DNA from: Acidovorax sp. Leaf191
GTDB taxonomy: Bacteria; Pseudomonadota; Gammaproteobacteria; Burkholderiales; Burkholderiaceae_C
DNA length: 64,000 nt
Reading direction: 5' to 3'
Assembly (NCBI RefSeq): GCF_001424425.1
Contig: NZ_LMPT01000019.1
Span: forward strand, 204,508 to 268,507
Shown: positions 18,029-26,066 of the stretch, piece after piece
How the letters are laid out: each line of letters starts with the position of its first letter
Position numbering within the stretch: position 1 is the first letter of the stretch
The notes under the pieces: generated by a model
The model's input: only the letters and a program-made list of their open reading frames with translations
Databases searched by the model: none
What the model was told of the DNA's origin: nothing
Translations under genes and position numbers: made by a program

Positions 18029-18877
18029 TCAGACCTTCAACGACCGCTCGATGTCGGTGAGCTTGTAGCGGGCCAGGGCCAGATTGCCCTTGGCCTTGTC
18101 CAGCACCAGGTACAGGAACAGCCCGTCGTTGTTGGGCACCAGGCGGATCAGGTGGTACTGGTCGGCCAGGGTGATGAGGATGTCCTCGATGCCGCGCTTG
18201 ATGCCCAGGGCCTCCATGGTCTTGAGCTTGGCCTGCACCACCCGGGTGTTGCCGGCCGCCGCAAGGTCCAGGTTCATGCCGCCCCCCGCCTGGGCCAGGC
18301 ACATGCCGCTGCGGTAGTCGACCAGGGCGACCGCCTGTGCGCCGTCGATGGTCATCGCGGCATCCATGGAACTCTTCAGATTCGAACTCATATCGTCAGG
18401 CCTTCTGTCTTCGTTGAAATAATCGTTGACGCGCGGGATCTTTCCCATCTGCTCCATCAGCACGAACCACAGCGTCTGCGGGTCGCTGTTGGGCAACTGG
18501 TACTTGTGCACGCCGGCACGCCGTTGGGCGCCCAGGAACCTGGTGATTTCGATGTCTTCCATCACCGCGTTGGGCAAGAGAACGAACCAGACCGCGGGCG
18601 CGGAACGCACGGTGCCAAGCGCCAGGATGGCCGGCAGCATGGTGAAGACGCCGGGCCCGACCAGGACGGCCAGTGCGTCGGGCTGCGCAGGCAGTTTCTT
18701 CAGGTCGGCCAGGGCTGCCGGCCGGTACCAGCTGATCTCGGGGGCGCCCGCAACCTCCCCCAGCGGCAGGCGTTCCCAGGCGCCATGGCCCGATGCGCCC
18801 GCCACGCCCAGGTGGGCCAGTGCGTATCCGCCGATGCGCGAGGTCAGGTCCAGCACTGCGAGTTCAGGGGTGCGCAT
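18029..18877 (-). CDS. Protein with C-terminal roadblock/LC7-type domain
   Basis: A 282-residue protein of unknown function. The last ~117 residues, from MSSNLKSSMDAAMTIDGAQA onward, look like a roadblock/LC7 domain, a fold used by bacterial MglB-like regulators of small GTPases. The first ~165 residues have no family I recognise; they include two hydrophobic but not clearly membrane-spanning stretches around LAVLVGPGVFTMLPAILALG. No GTPase partner is encoded nearby. The internal Met that begins the roadblock part is preceded by AGAAGG, so a shorter product from an internal start is possible. The start at ATG 18877 is preferred over an upstream GTG at 18949. Confidence 0.6.
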   Translation of the reverse strand: MRTPELAVLDLTSRIGGYALAHLGVAGASGHGAWERLPLGEVAGAPEISWYRPAALADLKKLPAQPDALAVLVGPGVFTMLPAILALGTVRSAPAVWFVLLPNAVMEDIEITRFLGAQRRAGVHKYQLPNSDPQTLWFVLMEQMGKIPRVNDYFNEDRRPDDMSSNLKSSMDAAMTIDGAQAVALVDYRSGMCLAQAGGGMNLDLAAAGNTRVVQAKLKTMEALGIKRGIEDILITLADQYHLIRLVPNNDGLFLYLVLDKAKGNLALARYKLTDIERSLKV

Positions 18878-19127
18878 CGACGGTGGGTGTCCTTGTGGTG
18901 GTTCTTGCGCCTCCCGCCGCTGCGCGAGCGCAGGGTGGCTGCGCGGCACGTCGGCAAAGCTCTGGCAAAAAACGCGGTGATCGTGGGTGGTGGGGTGGAT
19001 GCAGGGCGTGTGGCTGTGGGGGCCACTGCGTCAGCGGGCTGCGCTGGCCCGGCCTGGGCGGCACGCCAGCGTGGGGTTGCCGCATCGGTGGGGCTGCGTT
19101 GCGGCGGATTCTAGGGACGTGCATCGG

Positions 19128-19156
19128 CATTCAACCGCTTGTTGAATGCATTCAAC
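19128..19156. promoter_or_regulatory. Candidate operator, three palindromic half-sites
   Basis: CATTCAAC (19128-19135), GTTGAATG (19141-19148) and CATTCAAC (19149-19156) form two overlapping dyads, one with a 5-base spacer and one with none. The spacing and perfect symmetry resemble a dimer-binding site (for example TetR, GntR or MarR families). No dedicated regulator gene is adjacent. Confidence 0.5.
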
Positions 19157-19510
19157 AGTTCATCCCGTCGCAACGATTTTTTTGCTGCAATCGCCATGGC
19201 TGGCGGCCGCATTCCGCAGATAGCTCTGCGCCAACGCAGGTCACACCGCGGCCCCGGTATGTGCTGCGGTGCCAGGTGCCTTGACCATAGCCAGAGCCAT
19301 CAGGCGCCACGCGAAACGGGCGCACTGACTGCGATAGCGCTGGTTGACCGGCGCGATGCACGCGCTCTGCTTTGCATCGCCTGCCTCGGTCGCGGCCAAT
19401 ACCGTGCAGGGCGAATCGGTGCGGTGGTGCACCCGGTCACCGGGCATTGCCGAACGCCATCGTGGCGCGAGGAGGAGATTCGGAACCCCCTCAGTCCCTC
19501 TCGCAAGGCA

Positions 19511-19565
19511 CTATATTTTTTATAGCATTTACCGCTTATGCAGTGAGCGATGGAGTCCAAAAATA
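19511..19565 (+). repeat. Dispersed intergenic repeat, family A copy 2 (degenerate)
   Basis: The sequence TTTTTTATAGCATTTACCGCTT, with a later AGTGAGCGATGGAG and a CAAAAAT end, follows the same layout as the other family A copies but is more diverged. Confidence 0.5.
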
Positions 19566-19621
19566 CCCCCCCCAAACCCCTCGCCCCCCATGATCACGGC
19601 CCCGTGTTGAGCATCTGCAGG

Positions 19622-19641
19622 TACTGTGATTAAAATCAGTG
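19622..19641 (+). promoter_or_regulatory. LexA/SOS-box-like site
   Basis: TACTGTGATTAAAATCAGTG has the CTG-N10-CAG core of the LexA box used in gamma- and beta-proteobacteria (consensus CTGT-N8-ACAG, with one mismatch in the right arm, TCAG). It ends 25 bases before the ATG of the MmcB-like gene, where a bound repressor would block transcription. Assignment is by consensus only. Confidence 0.6.
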
Positions 19642-19666
19642 CCCAGCCTGCCGACCCCACCACCCC

Positions 19667-20683
19667 ATGACGGCTCTGTCCTCCCCCGCATCGGCCCCTG
19701 CGCCCGCCATCCAGCTCACCCGCTTTCACCGCACGCGCCTCATGCAAATCTGGCGCTCGGCGGGTTGGCCGTGCAAGGACGCGCTGGAGATCGACCTGCT
19801 GGCCGCGCAACTGGTGGTGCTGCAGGTGTCGCCCGAGGGGTTCGAGTCCCTGCGGCTCACCGACGAGGGCATCCGCACGCTGGCCGTGGCACGCCAGCGC
19901 AGCGTGCGGGCGCTGAGCACGCACGACCGGCTGGCCGCCAGGTTCGCCGAGCACCTGCTGGCGGCGGGGCGCATCGTGTGGCGCGAGCTGTCACTGCGCG
20001 CGGTGGTGGACGGGCCGGCGCCGCAGACGCTCCCCGCGGCGGACGCCGCCCTGCCGACCGTCCCCACCCCCATCGGCCATGGCCGCAGCACCCCGCTGTG
20101 GAGCGAAGACACCGATTCGCCCGCAGCCCGCGCCGCCGCCAACGTGTGGCGCATGGCGCGGCCCGACCTGTTTTCGGTGCGCAACACGTCCGTGCCGGCC
20201 TACCTGCAGCCCATGGTGCACGAGGTCAAAGCGAGCCGGGCCGACCTGCTGTCGGACCTGCGGCACGACGCCAAGCGCCAGGCCTACCAGTGGCTGTGCG
20301 AGGAGTGCTACTACGTGTTCCCGGCAGGCATCGCCCAGCCGGAGGAGATCCCGGAGCACTTCGGTATCTGGGTGCTGCACGGCAAGCTGGACGATGGCGC
20401 GCACAGCCGGTTCGAGCTGCTGCGGCCCGCGCGGCATGCCAGCTGCGCCCTGCCCTTCGCAGTGTGGATGGCGCTGTGCAAGGCCACGCCGATGCGCAGC
20501 GAGGCCGAGCTGGCACAGGCCCACCTGGGCGAGGCCGCAGAAGCTGCGGAGCAGACGGCGGGGCATGCGGCAGGGCAGACCGCGGTGCCTGCCAACGATG
20601 CATCGGCCAACGACGCCTCGGCCACCGGCGACACGCTGGCCGGCGACCTCCCCGCCCCACCCTGCGCCGAGCCCCCGCCATGA
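19667..20683 (+). CDS. MmcB-like PD-(D/E)XK nuclease-family protein
   Basis: A 338-residue protein. The C-terminal half has a PD-(D/E)XK-like core: D167 (RPDLFSVRN), then E186 and K188 in MVHEVKASRADLLSDLR, followed by AYQWLCEECYYVFPAG. This pattern resembles MmcB, a LexA-regulated DNA-repair-associated family in alpha-proteobacteria. The N-terminal ~110 residues may be a winged-helix part (GFESLRLTDEGIRTL; HDRLAARFAEHLLAAGRIV). The last ~60 residues are Ala/Asp-rich and low in complexity. It overlaps the helicase gene by ATGA, so the two are translationally coupled. Nuclease activity is inferred, not shown. Confidence 0.65.
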   Translation: MTALSSPASAPAPAIQLTRFHRTRLMQIWRSAGWPCKDALEIDLLAAQLVVLQVSPEGFESLRLTDEGIRTLAVARQRSVRALSTHDRLAARFAEHLLAAGRIVWRELSLRAVVDGPAPQTLPAADAALPTVPTPIGHGRSTPLWSEDTDSPAARAAANVWRMARPDLFSVRNTSVPAYLQPMVHEVKASRADLLSDLRHDAKRQAYQWLCEECYYVFPAGIAQPEEIPEHFGIWVLHGKLDDGAHSRFELLRPARHASCALPFAVWMALCKATPMRSEAELAQAHLGEAAEAAEQTAGHAAGQTAVPANDASANDASATGDTLAGDLPAPPCAEPPP

Positions 20684-23031
20684 CCTACACCGTGGCGGTG
20701 CGCGAGCTGTGCGAGTTCACCGCCAAGCAGGGCGACCTCGACCTGCGCTTCACCCCGGCGCCCACGGCGCTGGAGGGCATCGCGGGCCATGCCACCGTGG
20801 CCACGCGCCGGGGCGCTGGCTACCGCGCCGAAGTGGCATTGGCGGGCCAGTACAAGACGCTGCGCGTGCGCGGCCGGGCCGATGGCGTCGATGCGGCGCA
20901 GCAGCGCCTGGACGAGGTCAAGACCTTCAAGGGCCGCCTGGACCGTCAACCCGCATCGCACCGCGCGCTGCACTGGGCGCAGGCGCGCATCTACGGCTGG
21001 CTGCTGTGCCAGCAGGAGGGCTGGAGCCACATCGACCTGGCACTGGTGTACTTCGACATCGGCACGCAAAAGGAAACCGTGTTCACCGACCGCCACACCG
21101 CGGCCGACCTGCAGCAGCACTTCGAGGCGCAGTGCGAGCGGTTCCTCGCCTGGGCCGATGCCCAGGTGGCGCACCGTGCGGTGCGCGATGCGGCCCTGGG
21201 TGCGCTGGCGTTTCCGTTCGGCACCTTTCGCGCCGGGCAGCGCCCGCTGGCCGAGGCGGTGTACAAGGCCGCTGCGTCGGGCCGCTGCCTGCTGGCCCAG
21301 GCGCCCACGGGCATCGGCAAGACCATGGGCACGCTGTTCCCGCTGCTCAAGGCCATGCCGGGGCAGCAGATCGACAAGGTGTTCTTTCTGGCCGCCAAGA
21401 CCTCCGGCCGGCAGATGGCGCTGGATGCGCTGCAACGCCTGGCCCCACCTGCCACCGCGGCCCCCGGCCTGCCGCTGCGCGTGCTGGAGCTGGTGGCGCG
21501 CGACAAGTCCTGCGAACACCCCGACAAGGCCTGCCACGGCGAGTCGTGCCCGCTGGCGCAGGGCTTCTACGACCGGCTGCCTGCGGCCCGCGCCGCCGCC
21601 GTGGCCCCAGCCACCGAAGGCGGCAGCCAGGCCCCGGCCCCGCTGCTGCAGGCCCGCGTGCGCGAGGTGGCGCTGGCCCACCAGGTCTGCCCCTACTACC
21701 TGAGCCAGGAACTCGCGCGCTGGGCCGATGTGGTGGTGGGCGACTACAACTACTACTTCGACCTGGGCGGCCTGCTGCATGGCCTGACGCAGGCCAACCA
21801 GTGGCGCGCCGCGCTGCTGGTGGACGAGGCCCACAACCTGGTGGAACGCGGCCGCAAGATGTACACCGCCGAGCTGCGCCCGGACAGCCTGGCGCTGGCC
21901 CGCCAGTCGCCCGCCGCCACGCGCCACCCCGCCGTGAAAAATGCGCTGGACAAGGTGCGCCGCTGCTGGGTCGCGCTGGACAAAGAACAAACCGCGGCTG
22001 GCGCCCACTACGCGGTCTTCGATGCCTTCCCCGACAAGCTGCTGGCCGTGCTGCAGCAGTGCGGCAGCACGCTGTCGGACCACTTTGCCGACCACCCGGC
22101 CGAGCCCGATGCGGCGCTGCAGGCCTTCTACTTCGATGCGCTGCACCTGGTGCGCATGGCGGAGCTGCTGGACACGCATTCGCTGGTGGACATCACCCAG
22201 CCCCACCAGCCCACGCAGCGCCCGCATCACCCGCAGCGCACAGCCGGCAAGGCACCGGCGCCGGGCGGCTCCACGCTGTGCATCCGCAACGTGGTGCCCG
22301 CGCCCTTCCTGCAGCCGCGCCTGCAGGCTGCGCACACCAGCACGCTGTTTTCGGCCACGCTGCAGCCCGCGCGCTACTACGGCGACCTGCTGGGCCTGCC
22401 CGACCAGCATGTGTGGGTGGATGTGGAGTCGCCTTTTGCCAGCGCGCAGCTGCAGGTGCAGGTGGCCCGCCACATCTCCACCCGCTACCCGGACCGCAAT
22501 GCGTCGCTGGCGCCCATTGCCGACCTGATGGCGCGGCAGTTCACCGCGCGGCCGGGCAACTACCTCGCGTTCTTCAGCAGCTACGAGTATCTGCAGCAGG
22601 TGGCCGATGTGTTCGAGCGCAACCACCCGCACCTGCCGCACTGGCGCCAGTCGCGCCGCATGCTGGAGGCCGAGCAGCGGCAGTTCCTGGACCGCTTCAC
22701 CGACACCAGCGAAGGCATTGCGTTCGCGGTGCTGGGCGGCGCGTTTGCAGAAGGCATCGACCTGCCCGGGCGCCGGCTGATCGGCGCCTTCCTGGCCACG
22801 CTGGGCCTGCCGCAGGTCAACCCGGTCAACGAACAGATCCGCCAGCGCATGCAGGCCCTGTTCGGCGACGGATACGACTACACCTACCTGTACCCCGGCC
22901 TGCAGAAGGTGGTGCAGGCGGCGGGCCGCGTGATCCGCACGCCCAGCGACGAGGGCGTGGTGCACCTGATGGACGACCGGTTCGGGCGCAGCGAGGTGCG
23001 GGCGTTGCTGCCGACGTGGTGGCAAGCGTGA
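20680..23031 (+). CDS. Nuclease-helicase fusion: Cas4/RecB-type domain plus XPD/DinG-type helicase
   Basis: A 783-residue protein with two parts. Residues ~1-165 carry a RecB/Cas4-type nuclease pattern: H37 (GIAGHAT), D68 (GRADGVD), E79 and K81 (DEVKTFKG), and QARIY with Q101/Y105. Residues ~180-783 are a superfamily 2 XPD-like helicase: Walker A APTGIGKT (208-215), cysteines C278, C285, C290 and C337 fitting a 4Fe-4S domain, DEAH box VDEAHN (382-385) and motif VI QAAGRVIR near the end. Such helicases unwind 5' to 3' on damaged or structured DNA. All nuclease residues look intact, so it may cut as well as unwind. The start overlaps the upstream nuclease stop (ATGA). Confidence 0.82.
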   Translation: MTYTVAVRELCEFTAKQGDLDLRFTPAPTALEGIAGHATVATRRGAGYRAEVALAGQYKTLRVRGRADGVDAAQQRLDEVKTFKGRLDRQPASHRALHWAQARIYGWLLCQQEGWSHIDLALVYFDIGTQKETVFTDRHTAADLQQHFEAQCERFLAWADAQVAHRAVRDAALGALAFPFGTFRAGQRPLAEAVYKAAASGRCLLAQAPTGIGKTMGTLFPLLKAMPGQQIDKVFFLAAKTSGRQMALDALQRLAPPATAAPGLPLRVLELVARDKSCEHPDKACHGESCPLAQGFYDRLPAARAAAVAPATEGGSQAPAPLLQARVREVALAHQVCPYYLSQELARWADVVVGDYNYYFDLGGLLHGLTQANQWRAALLVDEAHNLVERGRKMYTAELRPDSLALARQSPAATRHPAVKNALDKVRRCWVALDKEQTAAGAHYAVFDAFPDKLLAVLQQCGSTLSDHFADHPAEPDAALQAFYFDALHLVRMAELLDTHSLVDITQPHQPTQRPHHPQRTAGKAPAPGGSTLCIRNVVPAPFLQPRLQAAHTSTLFSATLQPARYYGDLLGLPDQHVWVDVESPFASAQLQVQVARHISTRYPDRNASLAPIADLMARQFTARPGNYLAFFSSYEYLQQVADVFERNHPHLPHWRQSRRMLEAEQRQFLDRFTDTSEGIAFAVLGGAFAEGIDLPGRRLIGAFLATLGLPQVNPVNEQIRQRMQALFGDGYDYTYLYPGLQKVVQAAGRVIRTPSDEGVVHLMDDRFGRSEVRALLPTWWQA

Positions 23032-23036
23032 GAAAT

Positions 23037-23104
23037 GACCCCCACGCTCCCCACCTCGTGTGGTCGCTGCCCCCCGAGGGGGCCGCTTTTCATTTTGGGG
23101 CGAC
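23037..23104 (+). repeat. Intergenic structured repeat, family B copy (short)
   Basis: A diverged, shorter member of the CCCCC.../GGGGG family lies just downstream of the helicase gene: ACCCCCACGCTCCCCACC, then CTGCCCCCCGAGGGGGCCGC. As elsewhere, it begins right after a stop codon. Confidence 0.5.
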
Positions 23105-23112
23105 ACAGCGAT

Positions 23113-23147
23113 AAAAAAAAGGCCGGTCACGCAGGGTGACCGGCCTT
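23113..23147 (-). terminator. Intrinsic terminator for tctBA
   Basis: On the minus strand a 12-base stem (AAGGCCGGTCAC pairing with GTGACCGGCCTT) with a 5-base loop is followed by a run of eight T. This is a textbook rho-independent terminator for the minus-strand tctA gene. It lies 71 bases past the tctA stop. Confidence 0.9.
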
Positions 23148-23217
23148 GTCAAGGCTGCCGGGGCAGCTTACAGAGAGTCAATCTGTCAGGTCGTTGAGGT
23201 GGTCTCTTCAGGTGGCG

Positions 23218-24732
23218 TCAGGTCGCAGCCGGTGCCACCACCTCCAGTTCTTTGGCCTTTCCGCGCTGGCGGAAGAAGCCGAATGTCTGCCAGGCGATGA
23301 ACAGCACGATCAGGCCGATGAGCGTGCCGCTGATGGGGCGGTTGACGAACACATCGAAGCTGCCGCGCGACAGCAGCATGGAGCGGCGGAAGTTCTCCTC
23401 CAGCATGGGGCCCAGGATGAAGCCCAGCATGAGCGGCGACGGGTCCATCTCGAGCCGCATGAACAGGTATCCCAGTGCACCGAAGGCCACGGTGATGAAC
23501 ACGTCGTCCAGGTTGTTGTTGATGCTGTACGTGCCGATGCAGCAGAAGAACAAAATGGCCGGGAACAGCACGTTGTACGGGATCTTGAACACCGACAGCC
23601 AGTAGCGCACCAGCGGCACGTTCAGGATCAGCAGGAAGCAGTTACCGATCCACATGCTGGCGACCAGGCCCCAGAACAGCTCGGGGTGGCCGGCGATCAT
23701 GTTGGGGCCGGGCTGGATGCCCTTGATGATGAACGCGGCCATCATCAGCGCCATCACGGCGTTCTCGGGGATGCCGATGCTCATCAGCGGGATGAAGCTG
23801 GTGCGGGCGGCAGCCTCGTCGGCAGCGGCCTGGCCGGCCACGCCTTCGATGGAGCCGTTGCCGATCTCGTGCTTGTACTTGCTGACCTTCTTGTCGAGCG
23901 CGTAGGCTGCGAACTGGGCGATCGTCGGGCCGCCGCCGGGCAGGATGCCCAGGATGGAGCCCACCACGCTGCCCCGCAGCGCGCTGGGGATGATGCGCTT
24001 GAATTCGGGCCAGGTGGGGATGAGCTTGATCGTGCCGTTGAAGGGCGAGCGCTCTTCACGCGCATCCAGGTTCTTGGTGATCTCGGCGATGCCGAAGCAC
24101 CCGAGCGCAATGCTCACGATCCCCACGCCGTCGGCCAGGAAGGGCATGTCCAGCGTGAAGCGGGCCGTGCCGCTGTTCACGTCGGTCCCGATCGAGCCCA
24201 GCAGCACGCCCACCATGCACATGGCCAGGCCGTTGAGCAGGCTGCCGGTGGTCACGAAGCTCACGCACACGAAGCCCACCAGCATCAGCGCGCAGTAGTC
24301 CGCAGGGCCGAACAGGAAGGCCACCTCGCCCAGGCTGGGCGCGAGGAAGGTCAGCACCAGGATGGCCACCGTGCCGCCGATGAAGCTCGACACCCCCGCC
24401 GTGAACAGCGCCAGGCCCGTCTTGCCTTTCAAGGTCATCTGGTACCCGTCGATGCACGCCACGATGGAACTGGCGTGCGGGATCTTCATGGTGATGGCGC
24501 TCACGCTGTCGCCGTACTGCGCCCCGTAGTAGATGCCGGCCAGCATGATGAGCGCGCCGGTGGTGTCGATGGAATAGGTCAGCGGCAGCAGCAGGCTGAT
24601 GGTGGCCAGCGGGCCGAGGCCCGGCAGCAGGCCCACCAGGGTGCCCACGGTGCAGCCGAGGGCGCAGAACATCAGGTTCTGCAGCGTGAGCGCGTGGCCG
24701 AAGCCGAACGCGAGGTTGTGGAGGACTTCCAT
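23218..24732 (-). CDS. tctA: Tricarboxylate transporter large membrane subunit TctA
   Basis: A 504-residue polytopic membrane protein of the TctA family. Typical features are ALGCTVGTLVGLLPGLGPL near the N terminus (the conserved GxxxGxLPGLG-type motif), IYYGAQYGDSVSAI, GILPGGGPTIAQFAAY in the second half and FIPLMSIGIPENA. TctA forms the channel of the tripartite tricarboxylate transporter with TctB and a periplasmic TctC. It starts 10 bases after tctB ends. No tctC is present in this cluster. A strong terminator follows the gene. Confidence 0.92.
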   Translation of the reverse strand: MEVLHNLAFGFGHALTLQNLMFCALGCTVGTLVGLLPGLGPLATISLLLPLTYSIDTTGALIMLAGIYYGAQYGDSVSAITMKIPHASSIVACIDGYQMTLKGKTGLALFTAGVSSFIGGTVAILVLTFLAPSLGEVAFLFGPADYCALMLVGFVCVSFVTTGSLLNGLAMCMVGVLLGSIGTDVNSGTARFTLDMPFLADGVGIVSIALGCFGIAEITKNLDAREERSPFNGTIKLIPTWPEFKRIIPSALRGSVVGSILGILPGGGPTIAQFAAYALDKKVSKYKHEIGNGSIEGVAGQAAADEAAARTSFIPLMSIGIPENAVMALMMAAFIIKGIQPGPNMIAGHPELFWGLVASMWIGNCFLLILNVPLVRYWLSVFKIPYNVLFPAILFFCCIGTYSINNNLDDVFITVAFGALGYLFMRLEMDPSPLMLGFILGPMLEENFRRSMLLSRGSFDVFVNRPISGTLIGLIVLFIAWQTFGFFRQRGKAKELEVVAPAAT

Positions 24733-24742
24733 GGTGGTGCTC

Positions 24743-25165
24743 TCAGAACAGCGGCAGGTTGACGCCCAGAAGCTTCTGGAACATGAAGGCGATGCCCACC
24801 AGCACCGCGGCGATCTTGAGGTTGCGCACCACCGAGTACGACGTGCCCGCAAACCCCGAGCAGAACACCAGGAACACGATGCCCGCGATCATGTTCACGT
24901 AGTGCGACAGCGCCGCAAAGCCGCACAGGCTGCCCAGGATGATCGAGATGTTGCGCACCTGGAAATTCAGCGGCGCCGGCGCCACCAGCCGCGAGCGCAC
25001 CACGGTGATCACGCCGATGGCGAACAGCATGCAGCTCACGATGAACGGGAACAGGCCGGGCCCGGCGTGGCTGAGCTTGCCCAGCGAATAGCCCACCGAC
25101 GGCAGGCCAAAGCCCAGCGCCAGCGCCATGAGGACGACGCCCCTGGCTAAGTTGCGGTTGACCAT
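24743..25165 (-). CDS. tctB: Tricarboxylate transporter small membrane subunit TctB
   Basis: A 140-residue protein with four hydrophobic segments, as usual for TctB (ARGVVLMALALGFGLPSVGY; GPGLFPFIVSCMLFAIGVI; a central pair; AAVLVGIAFMFQKLLGVNLP). It precedes tctA and is divergent from tctDE with 154 bases between. The ATG at 25165 yields the normal family length. It assists TctA in uptake of citrate or another carboxylate. Confidence 0.9.
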   Translation of the reverse strand: MVNRNLARGVVLMALALGFGLPSVGYSLGKLSHAGPGLFPFIVSCMLFAIGVITVVRSRLVAPAPLNFQVRNISIILGSLCGFAALSHYVNMIAGIVFLVFCSGFAGTSYSVVRNLKIAAVLVGIAFMFQKLLGVNLPLF

Positions 25166-25319
25166 GAAATGTTGTCTCCAGAAAAGCTTGTGGGGGACAC
25201 CCCGGCGAGCCGGTCCGCACCGGTGGCTGGGGTATGCTGACGGCGCAACTATCCCCACCGAACCTGATCGCTGGCTGATCTGGGCCATGCGTAATTCCAC
25301 GTAGAACTTTGAACCGACC

Positions 25320-26006
25320 ATGCGCCTCCTTCTGGTGGAAGACGACCCGGTGCTCAGCCGCACCATGGCCCGGGGCCTTGAAAACGCAGGCCACCGCGTC
25401 GAGCTGGCCCACACGGTGGAAGAGGCCCAGCACTGGTGGGCCGTGCAGGCGTTCGACGCCGTGCTGCTGGACCTGAACCTGCCCCATGCAGCGCACGCGC
25501 GCAGCGGCCTGGGCAGCGGCCTCACCGCCCTGCGCAGCGCCCGCGCCCGCGGCGACCGCACGCCGGTGCTGGTGCTCAGCGCGCGCGACAGCACCGAAGA
25601 GCGCATCGCCGGCCTGGACGCCGGGGCCGACGACTACCTGGGCAAGCCCTACGAACTCAAGGAAGTTGAAGCCCGCCTGCGCGCCCTGCTGCGCCGCGCC
25701 AGCGGCACGGCCGACCTGGTGACCGTGGGCCAGCTGGCGCTGGACCGGCAGGCCCGCCGCGTGAGCGTGGCCGGGCAGCCGCTGGAGTTGCCCGCGCGCG
25801 AGTTCGACCTGCTGTGGGAGCTGATGACCCCGCCCGGCCGCGTGCTGAGCAAGAGCGATCTGTCGTCGCGCCTGTCCGATGCCGGCGAGGCGCTGGGCGA
25901 GAACGCGCTGGAGGCGTCGTTCTCGCGCCTGCGCCGCAAGATCGCGGGCAGCGGCGCGGCCATCCGCACGCTGCGCGGGCTGGGCTACCTGCTGGAGGAA
26001 GAATGA
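25320..26006 (+). CDS. tctD: OmpR-family response regulator TctD
   Basis: A 228-residue response regulator with an N-terminal receiver domain (acidic pair D8/D9, phosphorylation site D51 in LLDLNLP, lysine in the DYLGKPYEL segment) and a C-terminal winged helix (GQLALDRQARRVSVAGQPLE, TLRGLGYLLEEE). An insertion of about 10 residues, rich in Ala, Gly, His and Ser, follows D51. Divergence from tctBA and pairing with a sensor kinase match the TctDE system, which activates tricarboxylate transport genes in response to substrate. Confidence 0.88.
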   Translation: MRLLLVEDDPVLSRTMARGLENAGHRVELAHTVEEAQHWWAVQAFDAVLLDLNLPHAAHARSGLGSGLTALRSARARGDRTPVLVLSARDSTEERIAGLDAGADDYLGKPYELKEVEARLRALLRRASGTADLVTVGQLALDRQARRVSVAGQPLELPAREFDLLWELMTPPGRVLSKSDLSSRLSDAGEALGENALEASFSRLRRKIAGSGAAIRTLRGLGYLLEEE

Positions 26007-26066
26007 GGCACCGCCCCGCCGAGGCCCTTGCGCGGCGCCGGCCTCGTGCATCGCAGGTGGAGCGCA

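Larger units (their letters stand above)
18878..19666. other. Long intergenic region with operator-like palindrome
   Basis: No gene is supported in these roughly 790 bases. Three features stand out. At 19128-19156, three alternating 8-base half-sites CATTCAAC/GTTGAATG occur, and the last two make the perfect 16-base palindrome GTTGAATGCATTCAAC. At 19511-19565 lies a degenerate copy of repeat family A. At 19622-19641 is a LexA-like box before the nuclease gene. The remainder is GC-rich with short unsupported frames. Confidence 0.7.

Noticed and set aside
20311..23130. 939-codon minus-strand open frame opposite the helicase
   Set aside because: The opposite strand has full helicase and nuclease motifs. 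The minus-strand translation is low-complexity and Gln/His/Val-rich without domains.
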